A program made the position numbers and the translations under genes. A stretch of 64,000 nucleotides of DNA from Blautia sp. (GTDB lineage: Bacteria; Bacillota; Clostridia; Lachnospirales; Lachnospiraceae), in NCBI GenBank assembly GCA_017515325.1, contig JAFWGA010000063.1, positions 25,482 through 89,481 on the forward strand, given 5' to 3'. How positions within the stretch are numbered: the stretch's first letter is position 1; each line of letters starts with the position of its first letter. Shown piece by piece: positions 17,020 to 24,963 of this stretch. The notes under the pieces are model-generated. The model was not told the DNA's origin. It made no database searches and saw only the letters and a list, made by a program, of their open reading frames with translations.

Positions 17020-17883
17020 TTATCTTTCCCTGCCCCGGAAAAACAGTGCCAGCATCCCAGGCCCGACATGGGCACCGGAAAAGGGTTCATGCTGGCAGAT
17101 GGTGATATTTGCCCCGGGTGTGACGGCAGATACCTTTTCTGCCAGCTCCTGGGCGTCCCCAAGGCAATCGCCGTGGGAGATAAAGATCGTGGGCTCCTGA
17201 AGATCCAGCCTTTTTTCCGAGTACTTCTTCACCAGGGCATCGATGGATCTTTTCCGGCTCCTGACCTTATTGCAGGAAACGATATGGCCGGAGGCATCCC
17301 CATACAGGATGGGCTTGATATTCAGCACAGAGCCTATGGCAGCGGTAAAACCGCTGACCCTGCCCGTATTCTTCAGGAAATTCAGATCATCAACCGTAAA
17401 ATACTGACAGATATGCGGGACATCCTCGTCCAGTATCCTGGCTGCTTCCTTCGCGTCCACCCCCTGACGGCTCAGCCCGGCGGCCTCTATGGCCAGCATG
17501 CCGTTGCCAAAGCCGCAGCCCAGGGAATCCACAATATGCACAAACCTGTCGCGGTACTGTCCCATGAGTTCCCTGGCCGCAGCAACTGCCGCATTGTAGG
17601 TTCCGCTGATTCCTGAACTCATGGAAACATAGATTACGTCCAGCCCCCGTTTCAGCACAGGGGCAAACTGTTCAAGGAAAAGCTGGGTATTCAGAAGACT
17701 CGTTCTGACAACCCTTCCGTTTTTCAATCCCTCATAAAATTCATGGGCATCAAAATGATCCACATCTCCCCAGTAGGTCTTTGCGACCCCGTCCACAGTA
17801 TACTCACAAGGCAAAAGGCTGATTCCTTCCAGCAACTTCTTCGGCAGATTTGCGCTGCCGTCAGCAAATACAGCAAAAGGCAT
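17020..17883 (-). CDS. DegV family fatty-acid-binding protein
   Basis: A 287-residue DegV protein. The family binds fatty acids and supports FakA-type fatty acid kinase activity. Visible motifs are the N-terminal VFADGSANLPKKL, RTSLLNTQLFLEQF, VSMSSGISGTYNAAVAAA and VDSLGCGFGNGM around the ligand pocket. Last gene of the dapL-glnA-ANTAR-degV run; 56 bp separate it from the ANTAR gene. Its link to nitrogen genes is not explained. Confidence 0.88.
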   Translation of the reverse strand: MPFAVFADGSANLPKKLLEGISLLPCEYTVDGVAKTYWGDVDHFDAHEFYEGLKNGRVVRTSLLNTQLFLEQFAPVLKRGLDVIYVSMSSGISGTYNAAVAAARELMGQYRDRFVHIVDSLGCGFGNGMLAIEAAGLSRQGVDAKEAARILDEDVPHICQYFTVDDLNFLKNTGRVSGFTAAIGSVLNIKPILYGDASGHIVSCNKVRSRKRSIDALVKKYSEKRLDLQEPTIFISHGDCLGDAQELAEKVSAVTPGANITICQHEPFSGAHVGPGMLALFFRGRER

Positions 17884-17939
17884 ACATACTCATCTCCTTC
17901 CTGAAAAGAATAATACCCTTTACAGCAGAATCTGTCAAC

Positions 17940-18527
17940 CTACTCAAAATCCTCGATAATCTGCTGAGCCATCCTCTTTCTGGACAGTCCGTTATCCATG
18001 GCCTGCTTTCCGATGAAACGATGCGCCTCGTCTTCTGTCATATATCTGTTTTCGATCAGAAGAAACTTGGCCTTGTCTATCAGTTTGATCTCCTCCGCCT
18101 TTTCCTCCGCAGACCTGGCCTTCTTCTCCAGCCGGTATATTTTTACCCGCTGGGCCATGAGAAAACGGACGGCATAACTGATCTGTACCTGAGGAAAGGG
18201 TTTGGAGAGGGCAAGTACTCCGCGGTCCGTCACACGGGCCAGTACATTGATATATGACTCGGAGGGAACAACGATCAGGATGGATGCGCTGCACTGATCG
18301 GCTGTATCGATGGTGAATTCTACCCCGGATTCATCCGGAAGGGGAGTGTTGACGACTACGATATCATAATATCTCTCCAGAATGCATCGCCTGGCCGCTG
18401 CCGCGTTTCTTTTGAATTCCACGGACATGAGCGAAGCCGGCGGCAAAGTCCGTTTCATCAAAGCGTCAAACTTTTCCGAACCGGACACGATCAGTACGGA
18501 GTGTTGTATTTCTTCCCTGTTTGACAT
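17940..18527 (-). CDS. ANTAR-domain RNA-binding antiterminator with degenerate receiver
   Basis: A 195-residue protein: an N-terminal receiver-like fold (residues 9-120), a coiled-coil linker (RLEKKARSAEEKAEEI) and a C-terminal ANTAR three-helix domain (about 138-195, LIENRYMTEDEAHRFIGKQA). ANTAR proteins bind paired hexaloop RNA hairpins and stop terminators forming. The phosphoacceptor position holds Asn60 (VVVNTPLP) and the acidic pocket after strand 1 is lacking (VLIVSGSEK), so phosphorylation control is doubtful; the lysine of LSKPF is kept. It follows the glutamine synthetase gene, and an RNA target fitting the ANTAR consensus precedes dapL in the same operon, which suggests autoregulation. 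Confidence 0.88.
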   Translation of the reverse strand: MSNREEIQHSVLIVSGSEKFDALMKRTLPPASLMSVEFKRNAAAARRCILERYYDIVVVNTPLPDESGVEFTIDTADQCSASILIVVPSESYINVLARVTDRGVLALSKPFPQVQISYAVRFLMAQRVKIYRLEKKARSAEEKAEEIKLIDKAKFLLIENRYMTEDEAHRFIGKQAMDNGLSRKRMAQQIIEDFE

Positions 18528-18547
18528 AGTTTGGCATAACCTCCCCC

Positions 18548-19726
18548 TTATCCCAGTCCACAGTATTCCTTAAGGATCTCTTCCGGTATGATTTCCCTTA
18601 CAAATCCGCTTTCCCGTGCCAGCTTACCGGCTTCTCTCTTTGAACCGGGCAGCAGGGCTCCTTTGTCTGCCATCTCCTCGGGAAGGGACAGCTTCCGTTC
18701 GATCCCGGAAAGCCCCGCATGGATCAGCAGGGCATAGACCAGGTAGGGATTGCTGGAGGCATCGGGAGAACGCAGCTCAGCGCGGGTAAGACCTCTCAGA
18801 GTTTCTATATACATCAGCTCCGATTTGCCTGCGTGGGACCAGTTGATCCGGTCCGGGGCCGAGCTGCTGCCAAGCCTGGAATAGGAGCCATCCGTCGGAT
18901 TCAGAAAGATGGTAATCTCTCGTATCTTCTCGATGATTCCGGCCGCTGCCTGCAGGGCGACGTCGTTCCCCGCCCTGTCCGCGGCAAAAATATTGATATG
19001 GTATCCGTTACCCGGATATCCCGGAAGGGGCATGGGCGAAAAATCCGCCACCAGGCCGTACCTGTCCGCTATGGTGCTGACCACCATCTTGAAGGTCGTG
19101 ATCTGATCCGCCGCCTTCAGGGGCTTTCCATAGTGAAAATCAATCTCGTTCTGACCGGGACCCGCCTCATGATGAGACCTTTCCGGGGTCAGGCCCATCT
19201 GCTCGATGGTAAGACCGATCTCCCGCCGGACATTCTCACATTTGTCTGCCGGAGCGATATCCAGATATCCTGCATGGTCATAGGGGATTTTGGTCGGATT
19301 TCCCTCCTCATCCTTGATAAAAAGATAAAACTCCGTTTCCGACCCGAAACGGAATTCAATCCCCGCTTCCCTGGCTTTGGCAACCGCCTTTTTCAGGATA
19401 TACCTGGTATCCGACTCATATACCTCTCCATCAGGCCCGGCGACATCACAGAACATACGCAAAACCTTTCCTCCGTCAGACCGCCAGGGGAGAAAGGACA
19501 GCGTATCCGGATCCGGCTTCAGAAACAGGGAAGCATACGGGCTTTCCCTGAATCCTGCGATTGCCCGGGCATTGATTGCTATCCCATGGTCAAACGCCTT
19601 CTTTACCTCCCCCGGCATCACGGCAATATTCTTCTGGATTCCAAAAGCATCCCTGAACGCCAGACGGATAAACTTTACGTCTTCATCTTCTATATCCTTC
19701 AGTACCTCTTCTATCGTATATCCCAT
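18548..19726 (-). CDS. glnA: Glutamine synthetase (type I), short C-terminus
   Basis: A 392-residue enzyme making glutamine from glutamate, ammonia and ATP. Motifs: GSETEFYLF (metal site), HHEAGPGQNEIDF, the ATP-site stretch NGYHINIF, and RLGSSSAPDRINWS with RAELRSPDASSNPYLVYA. It ends about 50 residues before the usual GSI-alpha length of roughly 440, missing the final EW..Y segment, with no obvious continuation in other frames. ATG at 19726 follows GGGAGAAGGAT. It lies 64 bp after dapL and 20 bp before the ANTAR gene, so one transcript is likely. Confidence 0.88.
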   Translation of the reverse strand: MGYTIEEVLKDIEDEDVKFIRLAFRDAFGIQKNIAVMPGEVKKAFDHGIAINARAIAGFRESPYASLFLKPDPDTLSFLPWRSDGGKVLRMFCDVAGPDGEVYESDTRYILKKAVAKAREAGIEFRFGSETEFYLFIKDEEGNPTKIPYDHAGYLDIAPADKCENVRREIGLTIEQMGLTPERSHHEAGPGQNEIDFHYGKPLKAADQITTFKMVVSTIADRYGLVADFSPMPLPGYPGNGYHINIFAADRAGNDVALQAAAGIIEKIREITIFLNPTDGSYSRLGSSSAPDRINWSHAGKSELMYIETLRGLTRAELRSPDASSNPYLVYALLIHAGLSGIERKLSLPEEMADKGALLPGSKREAGKLARESGFVREIIPEEILKEYCGLG

Positions 19727-19790
19727 ATCCTTCTCCCGTCATAGCCTGTTTGCCATGACTTCCTTCACCAAAATGTCGGCAGGGCAGATT

Positions 19791-21011
19791 TCATGCCCCT
19801 AACTCACTGATCCGTTTCATCGCTTCAATCGTGTTCTCCCTGCTGCCAAAGGCCGTCAGCCTGAAATACCCTTCCCCGTTTGGACCGAAGCCTGAGCCCG
19901 GCGTTCCCACGACATTTGCCTGTTCCAGAAGATAATCGAAAAACTCCCAGCTCGTCATGGACCCCGGCGTTTTGAGCCAGATGTAAGGCGCGTTCTTCCC
20001 TCCGGAAACATCAAAGCCTGCCTCTGAGAGGCCTTGCAGAATAATCCGTGCGTTTTCCATATAGTAAGCGATCTGCTCCCTGACCTGCCGCCTGCCCACC
20101 TCAGAGTACACGGCTTCACCGGCGCGTTGTATGATATAAGGAGCCCCATTATACTTGGTTCCGTGCCTTCTTGCCCACAGGGGCCACAGCCTTACCCCGT
20201 CCGTCTCCAGCTCCTTGGGGATAACCGTAAATCCCAGCCGCAGGCCGGTGAATCCTGCTGTCTTGGAGAAGGACCGGAATTCGATGGCGCAGCCCCTGGC
20301 TCCCTGGCATTCATAGATACTATGGGGAACATCCTCCTCGGAAATATAGGCTTCATAGGCTGCGTCATAAAGGATCACAGCATCATGCGCATTGGCATAG
20401 TCCACCCAGCCCTGCAGCTGATCCTTTTTTATGACCGCCCCTGTCGGGTTGTTAGGAAAGCAAAGATAGATCAGATCCGGCGCTTCCTTTGGAAAATCCG
20501 GGACAAAGCCGTTTTCCCTGCCGCAGGGCATATAGATCACATCCTGATATTTTCCTGTCCGGGGATCATATTCCCCGGTTCTGCCCGCCATCACATTGGA
20601 ATCCACATAAACGGGATATACCGGGTCGCATACCGCGATCCGGTTATCCAGGCCGAATATCTCCTGAATATTTCCACAGTCACACTTGGCTCCGTCAGAG
20701 ACAAACACCTCGTCAGCCGTGACGGAACAGCCCCTGTCCCGGTAATCCTTCTCGGCGATGACCGACCGCAGGAACTCATAGCCCAGATCCGGCGCATAGC
20801 CCCGGAAGGTATCCGCCTGTCCCATTTCGTCCACAGCCCCATGAAGCGCCCGGATGATTTCCGGCGCGATGGGCTGTGTCACATCGCCGATCCCCAGACG
20901 GATGATGTCCGCCCGGGGATGATCTGCCTTATACTCCTCTACCTTTTTTCCGATCCGGGAAAAAAGATAACTTCCCGGCAGCCTCAGATAGTTTTCATTT
21001 ACTTTTGCCAT
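19791..21011 (-). CDS. dapL: LL-diaminopimelate aminotransferase
   Basis: A 406-residue PLP enzyme converting tetrahydrodipicolinate to LL-diaminopimelate for lysine and peptidoglycan. Family features: NYLRLPGSYLFSRIGKKV at the N-terminus, RLGIGDVTQP, GYAPDLGYEFLR, CFPNNPTGA, and the PLP lysine in SFSKTAGFTGLRLG. ATG at 21011 is preferred over an ATG four codons upstream because GGAGGAGA lies immediately before it. First gene of the nitrogen operon, directly downstream of a terminator-containing leader. Confidence 0.93.
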   Translation of the reverse strand: MAKVNENYLRLPGSYLFSRIGKKVEEYKADHPRADIIRLGIGDVTQPIAPEIIRALHGAVDEMGQADTFRGYAPDLGYEFLRSVIAEKDYRDRGCSVTADEVFVSDGAKCDCGNIQEIFGLDNRIAVCDPVYPVYVDSNVMAGRTGEYDPRTGKYQDVIYMPCGRENGFVPDFPKEAPDLIYLCFPNNPTGAVIKKDQLQGWVDYANAHDAVILYDAAYEAYISEEDVPHSIYECQGARGCAIEFRSFSKTAGFTGLRLGFTVIPKELETDGVRLWPLWARRHGTKYNGAPYIIQRAGEAVYSEVGRRQVREQIAYYMENARIILQGLSEAGFDVSGGKNAPYIWLKTPGSMTSWEFFDYLLEQANVVGTPGSGFGPNGEGYFRLTAFGSRENTIEAMKRISELGA

Positions 21012-21044
21012 CTTCTCCTCCATCCCTTACGGCAGCCCTGCCAT

Positions 21045-21084
21045 GAAAAAAAGGCGCTTCAGGTGTGGTTAAGCCTGAAGCGCC
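21045..21084 (-). terminator. Leader terminator (attenuator) before dapL
   Basis: The minus strand stem GGCGCTTCAGG / CCTGAAGCGCC is perfect over 11 bp and followed by eight T residues. It ends about 34 bases before the dapL start codon, so it must be read through for expression. Confidence 0.85.
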
Positions 21085-21161
21085 TTTGCCTCTTAATATA
21101 TAATAAATCCGTGCGCATACTATACATATACTTCGCAGGTATAATCTATCGCCATTGATAG
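21074..21161 (-). promoter_or_regulatory. Probable ANTAR target: paired hexaloop hairpins
   Basis: In the RNA, P1 (21146-21161) is CTATC-AATGGC-GATAG and P2 (21077-21092) is GAGGC-AAAGGC-GCTTC, with one G-U pair. Both six-base loops have A at position 1 and G at position 4, the ANTAR recognition rule. The 3' arm of P2 overlaps the 5' arm of the terminator stem, so P2 and the terminator exclude each other. The operon downstream encodes an ANTAR protein. Confidence 0.7.
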
Positions 21162-21168
21162 TAATGTG

Positions 21169-21197
21169 ACTATACTGCAATTGACGGAAAAATGCAA
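21169..21197 (-). promoter_or_regulatory. Promoter of the dapL-glnA-ANTAR operon
   Basis: The minus strand reads TTGCAT, 17 bases, TATAGT. Transcription should begin near 21162, one base before the first hexaloop hairpin. Confidence 0.7.
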
Positions 21198-21360
21198 GGA
21201 CTTTTTCTGCCTGTGCTGTGACCGTAAGGCAGCGGCTGATCCATTTTTCCATGACAGCAGACTCTTCCAATATGAATGGTTCTCATTGATCTGCTTTTGC
21301 GTCTAAAACATCGTCAGTCTTGGACGTCAGCGAAAACAGGCGGTATTTTCAGCAGCCCTG

Positions 21361-22653
21361 TCACCTTGAGAAGGTCACACGGAAAACAAGACGCTGATCC
21401 TTTTCCATAACCTGAAGCTGCAGCTGGTTCTTCGCCGCGATCCCTTTTGCAATGGAAAGCCCCAGCCCGTACCCGGTTTTGCCGCTCCTCCTGTCCCTGG
21501 AAGCATCCCCCCGGTAGAACCGGTCAAAAACCGAGTCAAGCTTTTCCGGCCTGATATCCTGTTTCCAGGAATTCTCGGTTTCAAAACAGATGTGTTTTCC
21601 ATCCTGAAAAAGCCGGACCCGGATCGGGGTTTCCCCTGTACTGTATTTGATAGCATTATCACAGAGAATCGTAAACAGCTGCCGGACAGACGCTTCATCC
21701 CCCCGTGCAGTCAGCCCTTCCTGAATATCCGGAATCATCTGTCCCCCTGCCTGTGATGCAACAGCACAGAACGGTTCTGTCGATTCCATTGCCGCGCTGC
21801 TGACATCAAAGGGAGAAAGAACGATCGCAGTGGAATCCTCATCCATCCGGGCGAGGGAGATCAGGTTTCCTACCAGCTTCCTTAGTTTTTTCACCTGTTG
21901 AATGGTACCATCCACCCACTCGTTCTCTCCGAGATCCATCGCAAGGATGTCCATGTTGGTCCCGATCACAGAAAGCGGGGTCTTTAACTCATGGCCTGCG
22001 TCAGTAATGAACCGCTTCTGCTTCTCCATGTTTTCCTTCAATGGGATGATGATGCGCCGGGACATCAGGAAAACAAAAACAAAGAACACAAGGATCCCGC
22101 CTGCGCCGACAACAGCCGAAATAAGAAGGAGACGTTCCGCCTGCTGATGCTCTGTCAGGCAATCCAGGACAAACACATCAGTCACCTGGCCATTCTCCTG
22201 TACCCGGTAGCGGTAATCGTTAAATGTGCCGGAGCTTTTTCCCCTTTCAACTATACTGGCCGCAAGCTGTTTTAGTTCCTCAGTAAGGCCGGTCGGCCCG
22301 GCCAGAGAAACCTTCCCGTCCGCATCCACGACAATATGATAAAAATGTCCCGCATACTGGGTCTGGACAGAATACCGGCCGCCCTTTTTCCCATGGCCTT
22401 TTTTCCCCTGTCCATCCGATGAAAGCATCCTTTCCGTAATCGGCTCTTCAACCCATTCCCCTTCCAAAGCACCAGCTTTCTCCGAATCCAGGACATCGGA
22501 CTTCTCCTGACTCATCTCGTACAGGACATGATCCAGATTTCCGTTGATCTGGACCGTATTGAATACATTAATCGCAAGCACCAGCAGAATGGTGACAGCC
22601 GATGCCGCTGCTGTGCCTACCAGGATAAACCTGTTTCTGACTTTTTTAATCAC
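21361..22653 (-). CDS. Sensor histidine kinase
   Basis: About 430 residues: a first membrane helix (RFILVGTAAASAVTILLVLA), an extracytoplasmic sensor of about 140 residues with a Lys/Gly-rich stretch (GKKGHGKKGG), a second helix (LLLISAVVGAGGILVFFVFV), then HisKA with DAGHELKTPLSVI and HATPase_c with DNAIKYS and GYGLGLSIAKGI. GTG at 22653 is chosen because GGAGAG lies just upstream; it overlaps the regulator's stop codon. A GTG nine codons earlier is possible. Signal unknown; it sits downstream of the redox operon on the same strand. Confidence 0.9.
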   Translation of the reverse strand: MIKKVRNRFILVGTAAASAVTILLVLAINVFNTVQINGNLDHVLYEMSQEKSDVLDSEKAGALEGEWVEEPITERMLSSDGQGKKGHGKKGGRYSVQTQYAGHFYHIVVDADGKVSLAGPTGLTEELKQLAASIVERGKSSGTFNDYRYRVQENGQVTDVFVLDCLTEHQQAERLLLISAVVGAGGILVFFVFVFLMSRRIIIPLKENMEKQKRFITDAGHELKTPLSVIGTNMDILAMDLGENEWVDGTIQQVKKLRKLVGNLISLARMDEDSTAIVLSPFDVSSAAMESTEPFCAVASQAGGQMIPDIQEGLTARGDEASVRQLFTILCDNAIKYSTGETPIRVRLFQDGKHICFETENSWKQDIRPEKLDSVFDRFYRGDASRDRRSGKTGYGLGLSIAKGIAAKNQLQLQVMEKDQRLVFRVTFSR

Positions 22654-23323
22654 AACCGCTCTCCAACATGTATCCGGCACCCCGGACAGCCTTTATACTG
22701 GATCTTGAATGAATCGCCTGCAGCTGTTTCCTAAGGGAGGAGATATTCACCCAGACCACATTGATTTCGGCTTCGCTGTCCCATCCCCAGATATGATCCA
22801 TGAATTCATTGATGGAAATAATACGCCCACTGCCAAGCATGAGCATCTCCATCACCTGAAAGCTTTTCAGGTTCAGACTGACACTGTTGCGTCCGCAGCT
22901 CAGGCGGCAGCTGTTTCTGTCCAGCTTCAGATCACCGGCTTCCAGAATATCCGGAGTATAATTCTCTACCCTGCGCAGAAGCGCCTTCACCCTGGCCAGA
23001 AGCTCGCCTGCATCAAAGGGTTTGGGGAGGTAATCATCGGCGCCCGCATCCAGCCCGCCAATCCTGTCTTCTACCTCACCCATGGCCGTAAGCAGCAGAA
23101 CCGGTATCTTATTCCCTTCCTTACGGATCCTTTTCAGGACCTCTATGCCGGACAAGCCGGGCATCATAATATCCAGAACCGCCATATTATAGTCTCCCCC
23201 GGTCAGGTAGTCATAGGCATCCAGGCCATTGTCTACGACATCGACCGTATAATGATTCCTTCCCAGAAAGACTGAAACGCCCTTTGCCATATCCCTGTCA
23301 TCTTCTGCAAGAAGTATCTTCAT
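22646..23323 (-). CDS. OmpR/PhoB-family response regulator
   Basis: A 225-residue regulator with an N-terminal receiver (acidic pair LLAEDDRD, phosphoacceptor Asp in AVLDIMMPGLSG, Lys in LPKPF) and a C-terminal winged-helix DNA-binding domain ending KAVRGAGYMLE. It overlaps the kinase gene. A 134-bp gap with repeat sequences separates it from the redox operon, so it may have its own promoter there. Confidence 0.93.
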   Translation of the reverse strand: MKILLAEDDRDMAKGVSVFLGRNHYTVDVVDNGLDAYDYLTGGDYNMAVLDIMMPGLSGIEVLKRIRKEGNKIPVLLLTAMGEVEDRIGGLDAGADDYLPKPFDAGELLARVKALLRRVENYTPDILEAGDLKLDRNSCRLSCGRNSVSLNLKSFQVMEMLMLGSGRIISINEFMDHIWGWDSEAEINVVWVNISSLRKQLQAIHSRSSIKAVRGAGYMLESGCD

Positions 23324-23354
23324 GAATCTCCTTTCCCCTCATGTCATTCACCTA

Positions 23355-23379
23355 TTCAGTAAACGATCAAAATGCCTGC
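23355..23379. repeat. Short dispersed repeat, copy 2
   Basis: Second copy of the ttcagtaaacga element seen at 4415-4439, 23 of 25 bases alike. Confidence 0.5.
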
Positions 23380-23400
23380 ATTCTGATTCGTTTCCCTCAC

Positions 23401-23453
23401 CGAATTTACGCCGATGCAGGCGGTATGATTCTGCCGTTGGTTCGTGCGCATAC
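23401..23453 (+). repeat. 53-bp intergenic repeat, copy 1
   Basis: Starts cgaatttacgccg and ends ttcgtgcgcatac. A related copy in the same orientation lies at 54690-54742; the last 12 bases also recur near 21110 and 28805. Function unknown. Confidence 0.5.
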
Positions 23454-23457
23454 TATA

Positions 23458-24144
23458 TCACAGGAATTGTCCCGCGACAATCCCGAGCAGAAGGATATAT
23501 ACAGCCAGGCGGAACCAGTCCAGGTATTCCGGCATTTCCTCTATGATTTTTGGGGATAGAATTCCGGACAGAACAAGCAGTAAAAGGGTCGGCACAATGG
23601 CGCTTGAGAGCGCGAAAACGGTTCCTGTCAGAGCCGCAGCGTAGGCCGGCATGGTTACCGCATACCCCAGCATCAGAACGAGGGGTGCACAGGGGGAGAT
23701 GCCGTACAGGCTTCCCATCGTCCAGAGCATCAGGGCGTTTGCCTTTGTTGTCTGGCCGGAATGCTCACCGCCAGGGTGCGGTTCTTTACAATGGCCGCAG
23801 GAATTGCATCCCTTTGTGTTTCGTGCCCGGATCCAGGCAATAATCATCCATAACGCCATCCCTCCCATCCCGATCTCCGTGACAAGATGGACATTAATCC
23901 CTAAAAGTGTCCCCTGTTCATCCAGGATCTGAGTCCCCAGCAGTGAGGCTGCAAGGCAGAGCGCCGTAACTGCCATCACTTTTCCCAGATAGAAGCTTAA
24001 AAAAGCCCGCACGGACTGCCTGATCCCCTGGGTATGCGTTGTCAGATATCCAAATAAAAAAGCACTGATCCCAGACCCACAGCAGGCGCCGCAGCCCATT
24101 CCTACGGAAGCGCCTGCCATCGTTCCCTGTAAAAGCCATGTCAT
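23458..24144 (-). CDS. SafE/DsbD-like membrane protein of the redox operon
   Basis: A 228-residue membrane protein with about six helices in two similar halves, resembling the sulfite exporter/DsbD-UreH transmembrane superfamily. Cysteine-rich spots stand out: MGCGACCGSG in the first helix and CNSCGHC in a central cytoplasmic or external loop. Family members move electrons, thiols, metals or oxyanions; the role here is unknown. Its ATG overlaps the activator's stop codon (ATGA), so it belongs to the dehydratase-like operon and may connect it with membrane thiol chemistry or efflux of a product. Confidence 0.7.
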   Translation of the reverse strand: MTWLLQGTMAGASVGMGCGACCGSGISAFLFGYLTTHTQGIRQSVRAFLSFYLGKVMAVTALCLAASLLGTQILDEQGTLLGINVHLVTEIGMGGMALWMIIAWIRARNTKGCNSCGHCKEPHPGGEHSGQTTKANALMLWTMGSLYGISPCAPLVLMLGYAVTMPAYAAALTGTVFALSSAIVPTLLLLVLSGILSPKIIEEMPEYLDWFRLAVYILLLGIVAGQFL

Positions 24145-24932
24145 CGCAGCGCCCCCCTCTCACTGGCAATCAGAGCTGCGCCGATCGCGCCATTGAACTG
24201 TGGGTGTGCCGCTACATAAACATCCCGCATCAGTTCCTCCTCGAATGCACGGTGCAATCCGATATTCAAAGCGCCTCCGCCGGTCATCAGGATGTCTCCG
24301 CCCTTTTCAGACTTTTTCATCATCTTGATGATCCTGCGTGCCATGGAGATATGCATCCCGCACAGGATATCCCGCCGGTCATATTTCCTGGCCACCAGGG
24401 AAATGACCTCCGACTGGGCAAAGACCACACAGGTACTGTTAATATCGCAGGGGCTTGTGCTCTCCAGGGAAAGCGGCCCCACCTGGTCGATGGTCGTTTC
24501 CAGAATCTGTGCGATCACTTCCATAAACTTCCCTGTCCCGGCAGCACACTTGTCATTCATGCTGAAATTTTTCACCGTATAATTGCTGTCAAGATAGATG
24601 ATCTTGCTGTCCTGGCCTCCGATATCAACAATCATCCCGGGGCGGTATTCCTTCGGTGCCGTCAGCCTGATCCCGTAGGCATGTGCCGTGATTTCGGAAA
24701 TATCGTCATCCGCAATTTCCAGCACCTTCCTGCTGTAGCCGGTGGCCATAATGCCGCCGATGTCAGATATCGCCAGGTTGTTCCGCCGGCACAAATCCTC
24801 CGTGAGCTTTTTTGCCGTCCCGTCGTTATCGATCCCTGTGCTGCGTACCATGGTGTCCATAACCTGTCCTTTACCGACCAGCGCCGCCTTCAGATAGGTG
24901 GATCCGCCATCCAGTCCTATATAATATCCCAT
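24141..24932 (-). CDS. ATPase activator of 2-hydroxyacyl-CoA dehydratase-type enzymes
   Basis: A 263-residue BadF/BadG/BcrA/BcrD ATPase (HgdC/FldI type). The fold has the ASKHA nucleotide motifs LDGGSTYLKAAL and DIGGQDSKII. The two cysteines expected to hold the [4Fe-4S] cluster at the dimer interface are in NDKCAAGTGKF and NSTCVVFAQSEV. Activators inject low-potential electrons into the dehydratase or benzoyl-CoA-reductase-type partner at the cost of ATP. ATG at 24932 follows AAAAGGAGGACATGAC. It lies 31 bp after one partner gene. Confidence 0.92.
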   Translation of the reverse strand: MGYYIGLDGGSTYLKAALVGKGQVMDTMVRSTGIDNDGTAKKLTEDLCRRNNLAISDIGGIMATGYSRKVLEIADDDISEITAHAYGIRLTAPKEYRPGMIVDIGGQDSKIIYLDSNYTVKNFSMNDKCAAGTGKFMEVIAQILETTIDQVGPLSLESTSPCDINSTCVVFAQSEVISLVARKYDRRDILCGMHISMARRIIKMMKKSEKGGDILMTGGGALNIGLHRAFEEELMRDVYVAAHPQFNGAIGAALIASERGALR

Positions 24933-24963
24933 GTCATGTCCTCCTTTTACGGTAATGCCTTCC

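Noticed and set aside
19727-19790. A further ANTAR target between dapL and glnA
   Set aside because: A hairpin with a six-base loop (AAACAG) exists but lacks G at position 4, and no terminator overlaps it.
21085-21162. Lysine riboswitch or T-box in the dapL leader
   Set aside because: The leader before the terminator is only about 80 bases, too short for an L-box or T-box, and the two hexaloop hairpins explain it better.
21270-21290. A second Fur-like dyad (shares TGAGAACCATTC with 29001-29019)
   Set aside because: A 12-base match is expected by chance many times in a window this size, and the flanks are not palindromic enough.
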